Shown: positions 9,696 to 18,623 of the stretch, in pieces
How the letters are laid out: each line of letters opens with the position of its first letter
Numbering within the stretch: position 1 is the stretch's first letter
Source: an uncultured Clostridia bacterium
GTDB lineage: Bacteria; Bacillota; Clostridia; Oscillospirales; Ruminococcaceae
Assembly: GCA_947630825.1 (NCBI GenBank)
Contig: CANRJA010000005.1
Coordinates: 17,558 to 81,557 of the forward strand
Reading direction: 5' to 3'
DNA: 64,000 bases
The notes under the pieces: model-generated
The model's database searches: none
Told to the model about the DNA's origin: nothing
What the model saw: the letters and a program-made list of their open reading frames with translations, nothing else
Translations under genes and position numbers: made by a program

Positions 9696-9711
9696 CTTAC
9701 AAAAGTGTAAG
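9696..9711. promoter_or_regulatory. BceR operator-like inverted repeat
   Basis: CTTACAAAAGTGTAAG is a perfect palindrome with a four-base centre. It contains TTACA-AAAG-TGTAA, which matches the described BceR target form TNACA-N4-TGTAA. It lies between bceS and the transporter genes, so bceAB should have its own inducible promoter. A second GC-rich inverted repeat (GGGAAATG...CATTTCCC, about 9722-9758) lies between it and bceA. Confidence 0.75.
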
Positions 9712-9804
9712 ATTTAAAGCGGGAAATGTAAGCCAATTCAATGGCGATGCATTTCCCGTTTATGCTAAAATGGTAACAGTATGATTGATTGGAGGACGAA
9801 CAAA

Positions 9805-10569
9805 ATGAGTATTTTGGAAGTTATAGGGTTAAAGAAAATATATTCGACCCGTTTCGGAGGAAATAAGGTAGAAGCACTGAAAAACGTAAATTTCAGTGTA
9901 GAGCAGGGAGAATATGTCGCTATTATGGGGGAGTCAGGCTCGGGAAAAACAACTCTGCTGAACATTTTAGCGGCTCTGGACAAGCCTACAAACGGCAGCG
10001 TTATTTTAGACGGCAAAGACCTTTCTGAGATAAAGGAATCGGAAATCGCCGCTTTTCGCAGAGACAATCTTGGTTTTGTATTTCAGGAGTTCAATCTTCT
10101 TGATACCTTCACTTTGGAGGATAATATCTATCTGCCGCTTGTGCTTGCTGGGAAAACCTATAAAGAAATGCACGAGCGTTTGATACCTATTGCAGATAAA
10201 CTTGGCATTACCGAGCTGCTGAAAAAATATCCTTATGAAGTCTCAGGCGGACAAAAGCAAAGAGCCGCCGCAGCAAGAGCTATGATAACAGATCCCAAGC
10301 TGATACTTGCAGACGAGCCTACCGGAGCGTTAGACTCGAAATCGACAGACGAGCTTTTACGGCTTTTTGCTGAAGTCAACAAGCTGGGTCAAACAATTCT
10401 GATGGTAACACATTCAGTAAAAGCGGCAAGCGTTGCAAACAGAGTTATGTTTATTAAAGACGGAGAGGTGTTTCATCAGATTTACAGAGGAAATGATACA
10501 AATGAGCAGTTGTATCAGAAAATTTCCGATACGCTCACTTTACTTGCGACAGGCGGTGAGAGAAGATGA
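9805..10569 (+). CDS. bceA: BceA-type ABC transporter ATP-binding subunit
   Basis: The protein has 254 residues. The Walker A motif is GESGSGKTT, the Q-loop is VFQEFNLLD, the signature is VSGGQKQR and the Walker B is LILADEPTGALD. I chose the ATG at 9805 because GGAGG (9791-9795) lies nine bases upstream; the ATG at 9781 has no such site. It powers a transporter that removes peptide antibiotics such as bacitracin-like compounds from their membrane targets and also signals flux to BceS. It overlaps bceB by four bases. Confidence 0.92.
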   Translation: MSILEVIGLKKIYSTRFGGNKVEALKNVNFSVEQGEYVAIMGESGSGKTTLLNILAALDKPTNGSVILDGKDLSEIKESEIAAFRRDNLGFVFQEFNLLDTFTLEDNIYLPLVLAGKTYKEMHERLIPIADKLGITELLKKYPYEVSGGQKQRAAAARAMITDPKLILADEPTGALDSKSTDELLRLFAEVNKLGQTILMVTHSVKAASVANRVMFIKDGEVFHQIYRGNDTNEQLYQKISDTLTLLATGGERR

Positions 10570-12605
10570 AAGCGGGATTTTATCCAAAGCTGGCATTAGA
10601 CGGAATAAGAAAAAACAAACAAATGTATCTTCCGTATATTCTGACCTGCATAGGTATGGTGATGATGTATTATATCATTGCTTTTTTGCAGTACAGCAAA
10701 AGCATATCTTATCTGAGAGGTGCAGATGAAATACGTTGGATGTTCGATTTCGGAGGATGGGTAATTGCAATATTTTCTTGCATTTTTTTGTTCTATACAA
10801 ATTCATTTTTGATTCGCCGTAGAAAAAAAGAATTCGGATTATATAATATACTTGGTATGGGCAAAAGAAATATAGGCAGAATTCTCTTTTGGGAAACTCT
10901 GATCATAGCTTTGTTCTCATTAGGTATAGGCTTGATTGCAGGTGTTTCATTTTCAAAGCTGGCTGAACTGGGACTTGTAAATATAATGATGGGCGATGTG
11001 AGCTATACTTTGTCGGTATCAATAACGTCAGTTATTAAAACAACAGCGGTGTTTGGTGTGATTTTTGTTTTGTTGTTTCTCAATTCTCTAAGACAGGTTA
11101 GATTTTCAAGTGCTATAAATCTTCTTCGCAGTGAGAATAAAGGCGAAAAACCGCCAAAAGGCAACTGGTTCTGGGGAATTCTCGGAGTTTTGATTTTGGC
11201 TGCCGCATACTATCTGGCAATGACTATTAAAAATCCGATAGCGGCTCTTGAGGTATTCTTCATTGCTGTAATTATGGTTATAGTCGGCACTTATTTAGTA
11301 ATGATTTCAGGTTCGGTGCTTTTTTGCCGAATACTGCAAAAGAAAAAGAACTATTATTACAAACCAAATCACTTTGTATCTGTTTCTTCAATGGTATATC
11401 GTATGAAAAGAAACGGAGCAGGACTTGCCTCAATTTGTGTTCTTGCGACAATGGTACTTGTTATGATCTCTTCTACCACAAGTATGTATTTTGGCAGTGA
11501 GGACGCTATCAACAGCCGTTATCCGAGAGACATCAATATGGAGTATTACATGGAAAATGCAGACGACTTATCTGATAACAAAATTTCAGTATTGCAAAGT
11601 GATATTTCTAAGGTATTAGAAAAGTATGACGTTGAGCCGGAAAATTATTATAACTATCGATGCATATCTGTAGCGGGACTAATTAAAGGTAATTCAGTTG
11701 AAACAGACGTGTCAAATGCAAATGGAATAACTGATATGTCTGGTGTGCGGCAGTTTTATTTTGTTCCTCTTTCTGACTACAATGCAATGATGGGAACCAA
11801 TGAAACGCTTGGTTCAGAAGAGGTTCTTATCTACACTTATCGAAACGACTATAAAGCTGATACTATTTCATTCAAGCAAGGGAACACATTTAAAATCAAA
11901 AAACAGTTAGATGAGTTGGTCGAAATAGGAGATACAGCGATGATGGTTGTACCGAGTATGACGATAATTGTGCCGGATTTAAAGCAGAGCCTCAAAGGGC
12001 TTGACACGCTATTAGACTATAACGGAGACAAAATGCTTTCGTACAGGTGGGTATATGATTTTGATACAGGAATTGAAGCAGATAAGCAGATAGAGTTGTG
12101 TAGGGAATTTGAGGAAGCAAATTTAGATTCATATTCGAAGTTTGAAAATATTGGTCTTTACTGTGAAAGCCAGGAAATGGAGAGAGAAGATTTATACAGT
12201 ATGTACGGGGGATTTTTCTATTTGGGAATTATGTTAAGCATCGTGTTCATTTTTGCCGCAGTTCTGATTATTTACTATAAGCAGATTTCTGAAGGCTATG
12301 AGGATCAAGCCCGATTTGAAATAATGCAGAAGGTAGGTATGACAAAACGTGAGATTAGAAAAAGCATCAATTCACAGCTTTTGACCGTATTCTTTCTTCC
12401 GCTTATTTTGTCAGCCTTGCATCTTGTTTTTGCATTTCCGATAATCCGAAAACTGCTTTTATTATTTAGTCTTAATAATGTTATATTGTTTGCAATCACA
12501 ACAGTGATAAGTGTAATTATATTTGCACTTTTCTATACACTTATTTACCGCATTACTTCTAATGCTTATTATAATTTAGTAAGCGGGGAGAATGAGAGAA
12601 GTTAA
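10566..12605 (+). CDS. bceB: BceB-type ABC transporter permease
   Basis: The protein has 679 residues with the FtsX-like layout of BceB permeases. There is one helix near 21-42, three more helices by residue ~190, a further pair near 200-250, a helix near 286, a large extracellular domain (about 310-530) and three C-terminal helices. The extracellular domain is the part that senses the antibiotic complex. The ATGA overlap with bceA supports coupling. It is closed by a hairpin at 12631-12669. Confidence 0.9.
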   Translation: MKAGFYPKLALDGIRKNKQMYLPYILTCIGMVMMYYIIAFLQYSKSISYLRGADEIRWMFDFGGWVIAIFSCIFLFYTNSFLIRRRKKEFGLYNILGMGKRNIGRILFWETLIIALFSLGIGLIAGVSFSKLAELGLVNIMMGDVSYTLSVSITSVIKTTAVFGVIFVLLFLNSLRQVRFSSAINLLRSENKGEKPPKGNWFWGILGVLILAAAYYLAMTIKNPIAALEVFFIAVIMVIVGTYLVMISGSVLFCRILQKKKNYYYKPNHFVSVSSMVYRMKRNGAGLASICVLATMVLVMISSTTSMYFGSEDAINSRYPRDINMEYYMENADDLSDNKISVLQSDISKVLEKYDVEPENYYNYRCISVAGLIKGNSVETDVSNANGITDMSGVRQFYFVPLSDYNAMMGTNETLGSEEVLIYTYRNDYKADTISFKQGNTFKIKKQLDELVEIGDTAMMVVPSMTIIVPDLKQSLKGLDTLLDYNGDKMLSYRWVYDFDTGIEADKQIELCREFEEANLDSYSKFENIGLYCESQEMEREDLYSMYGGFFYLGIMLSIVFIFAAVLIIYYKQISEGYEDQARFEIMQKVGMTKREIRKSINSQLLTVFFLPLILSALHLVFAFPIIRKLLLLFSLNNVILFAITTVISVIIFALFYTLIYRITSNAYYNLVSGENERS

Positions 12606-12630
12606 ATTTTTTAATTGTTGGTTTTGTTTA

Positions 12631-12669
12631 AAATCCCAGACTATCAAAATTCTTGATGGTTTGGGATTT
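12631..12669 (+). terminator. Terminator-like hairpin after bceB
   Basis: A 17-base arm starting AAATCCCAGAC pairs with 12653-12669 with two wobble pairs and a five-base loop. The tail is T-rich but broken by G, so termination strength is uncertain. Confidence 0.6.
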
Positions 12670-12773
12670 ATGTTGTTTGTTATGGACTTAACATATGGGC
12701 GCCGTAGGCTGTGCAGACTTTTAATTTCAATATCTTTATTACTTTTACATCTCAAACCAATCCGTAATTCCAT

Positions 12774-12932
12774 TCAACCTTGCCGTGTCCAGAAATCCAC
12801 TGCCTTGCATACAAAATCATTTTTAGATTTAGCATTAGCATCCGGTATCATTTTTTCTATTTCAGCGACCATAGAAGGCCGCATCCAGTAGGCATATTTT
12901 TTCTTATTTTCTGTTATTTTTATTCCTTTCAA
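12774..12932 (-). CDS. Short ribbon-helix-helix-like protein, probably truncated
   Basis: This is a 52-codon frame starting with TTG at 12932, eight bases after AGGGG. The sequence runs KGIKITENKKKY, then YWMRPSMVAEIEKMIP and KSKNDFVCKAVDF. It resembles the small RHH/CopG-like proteins that accompany mobilisation or replication genes of Clostridia conjugative elements. Those are usually longer after the AVDF segment. Here the frame ends soon after, and the neighbouring frame stays open for about 16 more codons, so a frameshift is likely. Confidence 0.5.
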   Translation of the reverse strand: MKGIKITENKKKYAYWMRPSMVAEIEKMIPDANAKSKNDFVCKAVDFWTRQG

Positions 12933-12975
12933 AATAGACCCCTAAAAAGGGATATTGTAAATCCTTTGAAAACCT

Positions 12976-13484
12976 CTAACGGTCGGCTCTGCCGTCCGAT
13001 GTGATTTGTGCGGGTAGACCCCGCACTTTAACCTGCTTACTTTTATGACCGTTTTCAAACTGCTTTTTTGGGGCATTTTTGATCATAATTTTCAAGTCTC
13101 TTCTGTATCTGCTTTCGTTGTACATCTTCTTCTAACTTTATCATTTGCTGTTCGTAATAATGGTTTACAGCTTCCTCTATTGGCAGAATAGTAGAGTAGA
13201 TTGCCGTTTTGTTTGTGTCCGTCTTTTTTAATAATAATTGTCGATTGGGTTGAAATTAACTGCTTGTCCTCAAGAGATTTTATATATTTTCTAACAGTGT
13301 TTTTACTCATACCAATTGCATTTCCTATAGTTTTATAGCTTGGATAACACTTAAAGGTTTTTCTGTTTTCACAGTATATCAGGTAAGAATAAACTGCAAG
13401 TCCACCATAGGTTAATCCCAAACAGAAAACTTCATTTGGAAGAGGGAAGTGATTTTTTATTGCATCTCTTTTGTTATATTTCAA
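12976..13484 (-). pseudogene. Helix-turn-helix replication/transfer-type protein, frameshifted
   Basis: The first ~96 residues (from MKYNKRDAIKNHFPLPNEVF, with winged-helix segment KTIGNAIGMSKNTVRKYIKS) match the HTH proteins next to excisionase genes of Tn916-like elements. After NGNLLY the frame shifts. The next frame continues as ILPIEEAVNHYYEQQMIKLE and VQRKQIQKRLENYDQ, to a TGA at 13055. A further shift in an A6 run (about 13067) opens KKQFENGHKSKQ and on to a TAG at 12976. Without these shifts the product would be ~165 residues. The out-of-frame reading makes a 130-residue protein ending at 13092. It overlaps the excisionase-like gene by four bases. Confidence 0.6.
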
Positions 13485-13690
13485 TAGTTACCTCCTGAAT
13501 TTCTCTTAATCCATTCCATAAATTTTTCTTTCGAAACGACAATAAGATTGCCAACTTTGAGGACGGGAAAATCTTTTTGGTGCATAAGTTCATATCCTTT
13601 TGTTGATGATATTCCAAGTAGTTTTGATATAGTTTCTGCGTTTAAGAACAATGGCAGTTCTTTATAACTATTGTAAATTGATTCTTTCAT
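13481..13690 (-). CDS. Excisionase/AlpA-like small DNA-binding protein
   Basis: The protein has 69 residues with an N-terminal MerR-like helix-turn-helix (FLNAETISKLLGISSTKGYEL) and a VLKVGNLIVVSKEKFMEWI wing, typical of excisionase family proteins. It is preceded by a minus-strand hairpin (13777-13875) and overlaps the following HTH gene. With the integrase missing nearby, it is probably a relic of a conjugative element backbone. Confidence 0.75.
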   Translation of the reverse strand: MKESIYNSYKELPLFLNAETISKLLGISSTKGYELMHQKDFPVLKVGNLIVVSKEKFMEWIKRNSGGNY

Positions 13691-13776
13691 ATTGATCTCC
13701 TATATTAAATTTTAAATTTTGATAAATTTAATTTACCATACATCTGACTTTCATATTTATCATCAACTCCTTATAT

Positions 13777-13875
13777 GAAAAACAAAAAGACTCTTACACA
13801 CAAGGCACAACTAACCAACCGAAAGATTTATACAACCTTCGGTGTAATTGTTAGCCTTGATATGTAAGAGCCTAA
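13777..13875 (-). terminator. Long imperfect hairpin with T-tract on the minus strand
   Basis: ACTCTTACACACAAGG (from 13790) pairs imperfectly with CCTTGATATGTAAGAG (to 13870), and inside it CCGAAAG pairs with CTTCGG. On the minus strand the stem is followed by TCTTTTTGTTTTT. It lies upstream of the excisionase-like gene, so it could end the upstream transcript or act as an attenuator of the leader. Confidence 0.5.
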
Positions 13876-14303
13876 AATTCAAAATAAACATTCAACTTTT
13901 TATTTTATGAAGAAGTTTAACTTCACAATCTTACATTTGCTGTTAGCAGTTATCAAATTTTAAAAGGCATTTATAAATTGTCTTTACATCTATTATTAGT
14001 GTAGTTATATGATAACATTAGAATGTAAAATTTGTCAAGTGATTTTTGAATAAAAATTACTTTGATAGGAAATACTAATACTTTTGTGTATTATGAAAAA
14101 GGTAAGCCTGATGTTAGACTTGCTTATTCTTTATGATGTTAACACCTTATTTTTAACCTTGGAAGTTCAATAGATTTTAAGTTTTTTTCGTGTCTGATTT
14201 ATTGTTATCAGCTCATAAAACTCATTGGTTATTACAATTTTTCCTGAATCATACACTAAACCCTGTGTCTTATGTGTTTTCTATATCGTAAGTAGTTCCA
14301 CAT
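13876..14303. other. Gene-free AT-rich spacer
   Basis: No gene is supported. The right part (14110-14303) reads on the minus strand as short broken frames that continue the remnant at 14304-14411, so it is probably the decayed 3' end of that gene. Confidence 0.4.
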
Positions 14304-14411
14304 TCAAATAGTCCTTTGTTGGCGGGGCGATTTCAAGCAAGGGATATAATAATCGCCTTGAAATTCATACAACAGACCAACCGTTCTTTTAATTGAAAAT
14401 GTGCTTTTCAT
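14304..14411 (-). pseudogene. Remnant of a TnpV-like small element protein
   Basis: A good ribosome binding site (CTGGAGG, eight bases before the ATG at 14411) leads into 35 codons, MKSTFSIKRTVGLLYEFQGDYYIPCL and on to a TGA. The YxFQGDYYIPCL segment resembles the start of TnpV-type proteins of conjugative transposons, which continue for ~90 more residues. Here the remainder is spread over other frames. Identification is tentative. Confidence 0.35.
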
Positions 14412-14851
14412 TATGTAATCCTCCAGAATTGGTTTATTATTTCAAAAACCTATTATGCAGCCATTTAACACGATAGTTTAGGTTTTTGTTTTTATTTGGG
14501 GTAATATATTTTATTGTAAACCTACAATTTCTTTCTAATAAAGTAGTTAATTTACATTGACTTTTCAATAATATGTATGGTATAATTATGAAAAAATTGT
14601 CGGTTTTTAAACGTTTTAATAAACCATAAATTATTGGAGATGTTGATTTAAGGAATACAATTATAAAGTTTAAAAAACAGTTTATTACTAATCAATGCTT
14701 TTAGGAATAATCAAAGTTATGCTCATGATAATAATGTACTGAATAATGCTGAAACGAGATTATCTATAAAATTATGGCTGCGACTTTGATATTTTTATAT
14801 GAATTTCAAAATAATATTTAATATAATTTTTATAGAAAAGAGGTGCTTTTA
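14412..14851. other. Intergenic region upstream of the kinase gene
   Basis: AT-rich with no gene seen. It must contain the promoter of the kinase gene. AAAAGAGG at 14837-14844 is the ribosome binding site for the TTG start at 14852. Confidence 0.4.
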
Positions 14852-16009
14852 TTGAAAAACAATGGCGATATAGTTCACTTCTGGAAAGAGAAGGATTATA
14901 TTATGGTTAATAACAGCCTAGGAAAGGGCTCTTTTGGAAAAACAGTTGTCCTTCAAGATCCCTTTATTAATGAATTGTTCGTAGCAAAAAAATATGAGCC
15001 TGATGTTGAAAATGTGTATGAACGAAAAAAATATTATAAAAACTTTCTTGATGAAATAAAAATCATGTATAAGCTAAATCATCGGAATATTGTAAGGATA
15101 TATAATTATTATGCTTATGAAGAAATTTACGTTGGTTATATTCTTATGGAATATATCAGTGGTACTACAATAGTAGACTGGTTTAAAAATTGTTCTAAGG
15201 GATTTACAATTGCCTCATCAAATGAGCTTTTTATACAGTTAATTGAAGCATTTGAATATTTGCAAAAACACGGTGTTATTCATAGAGATATTCGAGAAGG
15301 TAATATATTGATTGACAATGATGATGTAGTAAAAGTTATAGACTTTGGTATCGGAAAGTTTTTTGTTTCCGACTCAACAGTGAAAGACAGTCTTTATGCT
15401 GATATTAATAGAGAAAATTCTGACACACTCCCCAAAGAATATTATGAAGGTACATATACATCGTTAACAGATATGTTTTATTTAGCCGAACTGATTAATA
15501 GATTACTTAACAAATATGATTGCCCAGAATTCCAATATCAATTTATATTGGATAAAATGATGTCAAAAGATCCAAAAGACAGGTATAGTTCTTTTAGTGA
15601 AGTGAAAATTGCCATTGAGCAATATAACTTTGATTCATTATCTATTTCAGAAGAAGAAAAAAAGACTTATCATGATTTTGCGGATGCATTAGATTATGTA
15701 ATAGGAGTATATACGGAAACACCTGTCTACAATACAGACTGAAGTAGTGTAATTTCTAAACTTGAATCGGTTATTAAAAACAACTTTTTTGAAAAGTTTA
15801 TAATTAATAATCAAGATATAATAAACGTATTCGTAAGTGTAAATTACACATATGATAACAATTATGAAATAACTGTTGATGCTGTTTCAAAATTCGTAAT
15901 GTGGCTTAAAAATTCAAATGATTATAAACGAAATATAATTCTATCTAATCTTATAAATAAGATTTCGAATAAATCAATAGATATATTTGCTGCAGATACG
16001 CCATTTTAA
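14852..16009 (+). pseudogene. Ser/Thr protein kinase-like gene interrupted by an in-frame TGA
   Basis: A TTG at 14852 sits eight bases after AAAAGAGG, which fits better than the GTG at 14843 that overlaps it. Kinase motifs, numbered from there: glycine loop GKGSFG (24-29), VAKK lysine 46, catalytic HRDIREGN (144-151) with Arg in place of the usual VIb lysine, and DFGIG (164). The frame stops at a TGA (15740-15742). It then stays open in the same frame for 88 codons to a TAA at 16007, ending DTPF. Kinases of bacterial defence loci often have such a C-terminal tail ending in a short D-x-PF motif, so I take the TGA as a recent nonsense mutation. The 296-residue upstream product keeps the whole catalytic domain and may still be active. 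Confidence 0.7.
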
Positions 16010-16300
16010 TAAGATAATATTTTTGCAATTGTATTCTTTGTTTACAGCGTTGCAAATTTTAAATGATAATTGAACACAATATCCTTAATTAATTTCTGAT
16101 ATAATATATATCAGAATCTAATAATTTATCAAGTTTGTTGCCTAAAGTGAAATTTAGTGGTGCATAAAATTAGTATTTAAAGCAATTTAATTTGAGATTA
16201 ATTGTTTTATTTGGTATTTATATCAAATGAAAACTAAATTGGTTATTGTCTTAAAGCACCAATTTTGAGATAATAAAACACAATATTATTGAGGCTTGTT
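16010..16300. other. Spacer between kinase and retron, with an element-end motif
   Basis: The 27-base motif at 16034-16060 (TTCTTTGTTTACAGCGTTGC and following AAATTTT) is almost the same as at 663 and 21648, both just before tRNA-Trp fragments. Here no tRNA piece follows. I read it as the fossil right end of an older element, with the kinase as its last gene. The rest should carry the retron promoter. Confidence 0.5.
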
Positions 16301-17194
16301 ATGACTGACTTAGAACGATTTGAAATTATATATAATGATTTTTTTAAGCGACAATATGAAGACACTTGTTATGTATTTTTATGTGGTGGTTCAGCGGACA
16401 ATTGCATTCGAAATAAAATAAGGTTACTTCTTGAATCAAACGAGATACAAGTTTTATATCCTGAAGATTTGTTTATGGAAATGATGAATAGAAATAAAAA
16501 AACTAATTTACTAGATTATGAAAACCTATTAGCTAAGAGTGCAGATTCAATTCTTCTGATTTGTGAAAGCATGGGTTCAGCCGCGGAACTTGGTGCTTTT
16601 GTTCAGATTGAAAGTATAAAAAATAAGTTACTAGTTGGTATTGAAAAAAAATATTGTCGTCAACATAGTTTTATAATGGATGGACCTGTTAAAAAACTGA
16701 AAACGCTTGACAAAAAAAATAGAGTAATAATTTATGATAAAAATAATATATCTGAATTTAATAAACATATTACAAATTTTTTTAAATCAATGAAACGCAA
16801 GAAACATCTTGATCTTTGTCAAAAGACTGATTCTAGTTTTTCATTGCTTCCAGAATATATTTCTTTTATCCCAATGTTAATATATTTTTACCAAGAAATT
16901 AATAGAAAAGTATTGTTTACAAATTTAAAAGAGCTAATAAAAAAACAATATAATATTCCTAAAGATTATAATGAGCTTTTTAATGCATCCTTAAGATATT
17001 TACACAAATTAGGGATAATAGTAACTTTAGGTAATGTTAGTATAGAAAATAATATAAATGACCAAATAATCAAACTATCGGATAAAGGATATTATAAAAC
17101 ATATAATTTAATAAATAATTCTTATATTTTTAATAAAAATAAATTGTACGATCGGATAAGATGTGATATACTAAAAGAACAATTTAATAAATAA
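16301..17194 (+). CDS. Retron effector, nucleoside deoxyribosyltransferase-like (St85/Ec86 type)
   Basis: The protein has 297 residues. The N-terminal Rossmann-like part shows VFLCGGSADN (25-34), VLYPEDLF (51-58) and CESMGSAAELGAF (88-100), the pattern of the NDT-like effectors (RcaT and relatives) of type II-A retrons, where the Glu of AELGAF is the likely catalytic residue. The C-terminal ~110 residues form a winged helix-like DNA-binding region (FTNLKELIKKQYNIP, SLRYLHKLGIIVTLG). ATG 16301 is chosen because GAGG lies six bases before it. In known systems the RT-msDNA complex inhibits the effector until phage disrupts it, after which it depletes NAD or nucleotides. It directly precedes the predicted msr-msd RNA and the reverse transcriptase. 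Confidence 0.82.
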   Translation: MTDLERFEIIYNDFFKRQYEDTCYVFLCGGSADNCIRNKIRLLLESNEIQVLYPEDLFMEMMNRNKKTNLLDYENLLAKSADSILLICESMGSAAELGAFVQIESIKNKLLVGIEKKYCRQHSFIMDGPVKKLKTLDKKNRVIIYDKNNISEFNKHITNFFKSMKRKKHLDLCQKTDSSFSLLPEYISFIPMLIYFYQEINRKVLFTNLKELIKKQYNIPKDYNELFNASLRYLHKLGIIVTLGNVSIENNINDQIIKLSDKGYYKTYNLINNSYIFNKNKLYDRIRCDILKEQFNK

Positions 17195-17368
17195 TTGCCT
17201 CTTTTAGTTTTTACAAATTATGTTTATATACATAATTTGTTTTGGATGATGATTCAGTCAATCCTTGGTTAAATACTTGCACTATATTTCCGAAATTTCA
17301 ATTTTCAATTAACATAAGTTAATTAAAAATCAATATCTCGGAAAATACTTATGGTAAAAGAGGCAGTT
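17193..17368 (+). ncRNA. Predicted retron msr-msd RNA
   Basis: The a1/a2 repeats are exact over 11 bases: TGCCTCTTTTA (17196-17206) and TAAAAGAGGCA (17355-17365), extended outward by a G-U and two A-U pairs. A1 is followed at once by G17207 in a TTAG context, a good candidate branching guanosine. The msr region has a perfect 10-bp stem, ACAAATTATG (17213-17222) with CATAATTTGT (17231-17240), and a second hairpin GGATGA/TCAATCC (17244-17264). The msd region folds into one long stem from TTTCCGA (17288-) to TCGGAAA (ends 17344), with the tip AATTAAC-ATAA-GTTAATT. It fills the 178-base gap between effector and RT. Exact msd ends need experiment. Confidence 0.8.
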
Positions 17369-17372
17369 TTTT

Positions 17373-18581
17373 ATGTATAATAAAAATTTGAAACTAATTA
17401 ACGCTTTAGATATTCCATACTTTGAATCTATAAAAGAATTTTCAAGGTTGTTGGGACTGAGCACTAGATTAATATATCTTCTAACAAATAAAACCGAGAA
17501 TTATTATAAAACAAAAAAAATTCCAAAGAACAATGGTAAAACACGTACTATTTTTATACCATCTTACACTCTAAAAATAGTGCAAAGATGGATATTAAAT
17601 AATATATTATATAAACTTAAACCCAGTGATTACTCAATGGCATTTAGGAAGAATACAAAAAAGAATTTCAGATATGATATAAAGCAGAATGCATTTTATC
17701 ATTTAAATACATTATATGGTTTATCAATAGATTTATGTGACTTTTTTCCAAGTATAACTTCAAATAAGGTTTATCAAGTTTTCAAAGATATTGGATATAA
17801 TTCTACTGCTTCGACTATATTAACCAATTTATGTACTCTAGATGGCGTATTGCCTCAAGGTGCTGTGTGTTCACCAGCCCTATCAAATTTGATTTGTGTT
17901 AGCTTGGATTCCAGATTAGTAGGTCTTTGTGCAAAAAGGGATATTCTTTATACAAGGTATGCCGATGATATGTATTTTTCATGTGATAACAAAGGCTTGC
18001 TTTTAAAGATTTTTCCCGTAATAGAAAGTATAATTAAATATGAGGGTTTTGAGATTAATAAAAACAAACTTCATTTTCACACACCGAGAAACAAAAAATT
18101 AATTACTGGTATAGTCGTTGTTCCTTGCAAAGATAAATATGAGCTAAAAGCATCAAAACAATTAAAGAAGCGAATAAGAGCAGAAATTTTTAGATGTATT
18201 ATGACTGGAATGTATGATAATACAAATCATATAAAAGGAGAAATATCTTACATTTCATTTATACAGAAGGAAAATAGTATCGACTATAAACAGTCAATAA
18301 TTGATTATATAAATAGAGTTTCTGAGAAAATTGTTTATTTTCCAGAATTAGTAAGAGCGTATAACGAAAATTTCTTCTATCAAGAACAAAAGAAAATTAA
18401 GGCGAAAAGTATAAATAACATTGATATAGACGTGGACAAAACAGATATTGATGAATATAATCAATATTTGATGGAAACGATGGAAAAAATATATAAGGAC
18501 AGAAAAAAATATTTGTTAAAGAATAATTTATTTGATATTTGCAAATATGAGGATTGGCCAGATTTTATAATTTCAAAATGA
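17373..18581 (+). CDS. Retron reverse transcriptase
   Basis: The protein has 402 residues. It carries the retron hallmark NAFYH (106-110, NAxxH of region X), the metal-binding YADD (196-199) with IDLCDFFPSI (119-128), LPQGAVCSPALSNL (160-173), and LITGIVVV (243-250), an ITG version of the region Y VTG motif. The ATG follows the a2 repeat by only seven bases, so the RNA and the RT message are one transcript. It uses the msr G as primer to copy msd into branched msDNA. There is no maturase or endonuclease domain, which excludes a group II intron protein. Confidence 0.9.
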   Translation: MYNKNLKLINALDIPYFESIKEFSRLLGLSTRLIYLLTNKTENYYKTKKIPKNNGKTRTIFIPSYTLKIVQRWILNNILYKLKPSDYSMAFRKNTKKNFRYDIKQNAFYHLNTLYGLSIDLCDFFPSITSNKVYQVFKDIGYNSTASTILTNLCTLDGVLPQGAVCSPALSNLICVSLDSRLVGLCAKRDILYTRYADDMYFSCDNKGLLLKIFPVIESIIKYEGFEINKNKLHFHTPRNKKLITGIVVVPCKDKYELKASKQLKKRIRAEIFRCIMTGMYDNTNHIKGEISYISFIQKENSIDYKQSIIDYINRVSEKIVYFPELVRAYNENFFYQEQKKIKAKSINNIDIDVDKTDIDEYNQYLMETMEKIYKDRKKYLLKNNLFDICKYEDWPDFIISK

Positions 18582-18623
18582 GATTATATAGTTGAAAATT
18601 GTATGATAAAAACTTGATTTGAT

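Noticed and set aside
13092..13690. Complete plasmid replication module
   Set aside because: Only small excisionase- and HTH-type genes are present, one of them frameshifted; no initiator, iterons or relaxase was seen.
17373..18581. RT as a group II intron or DGR reverse transcriptase
   Set aside because: There is no maturase or HNH domain, no intron ends and no variable repeat. NAxxH and the exact a1/a2 repeats fit a retron.
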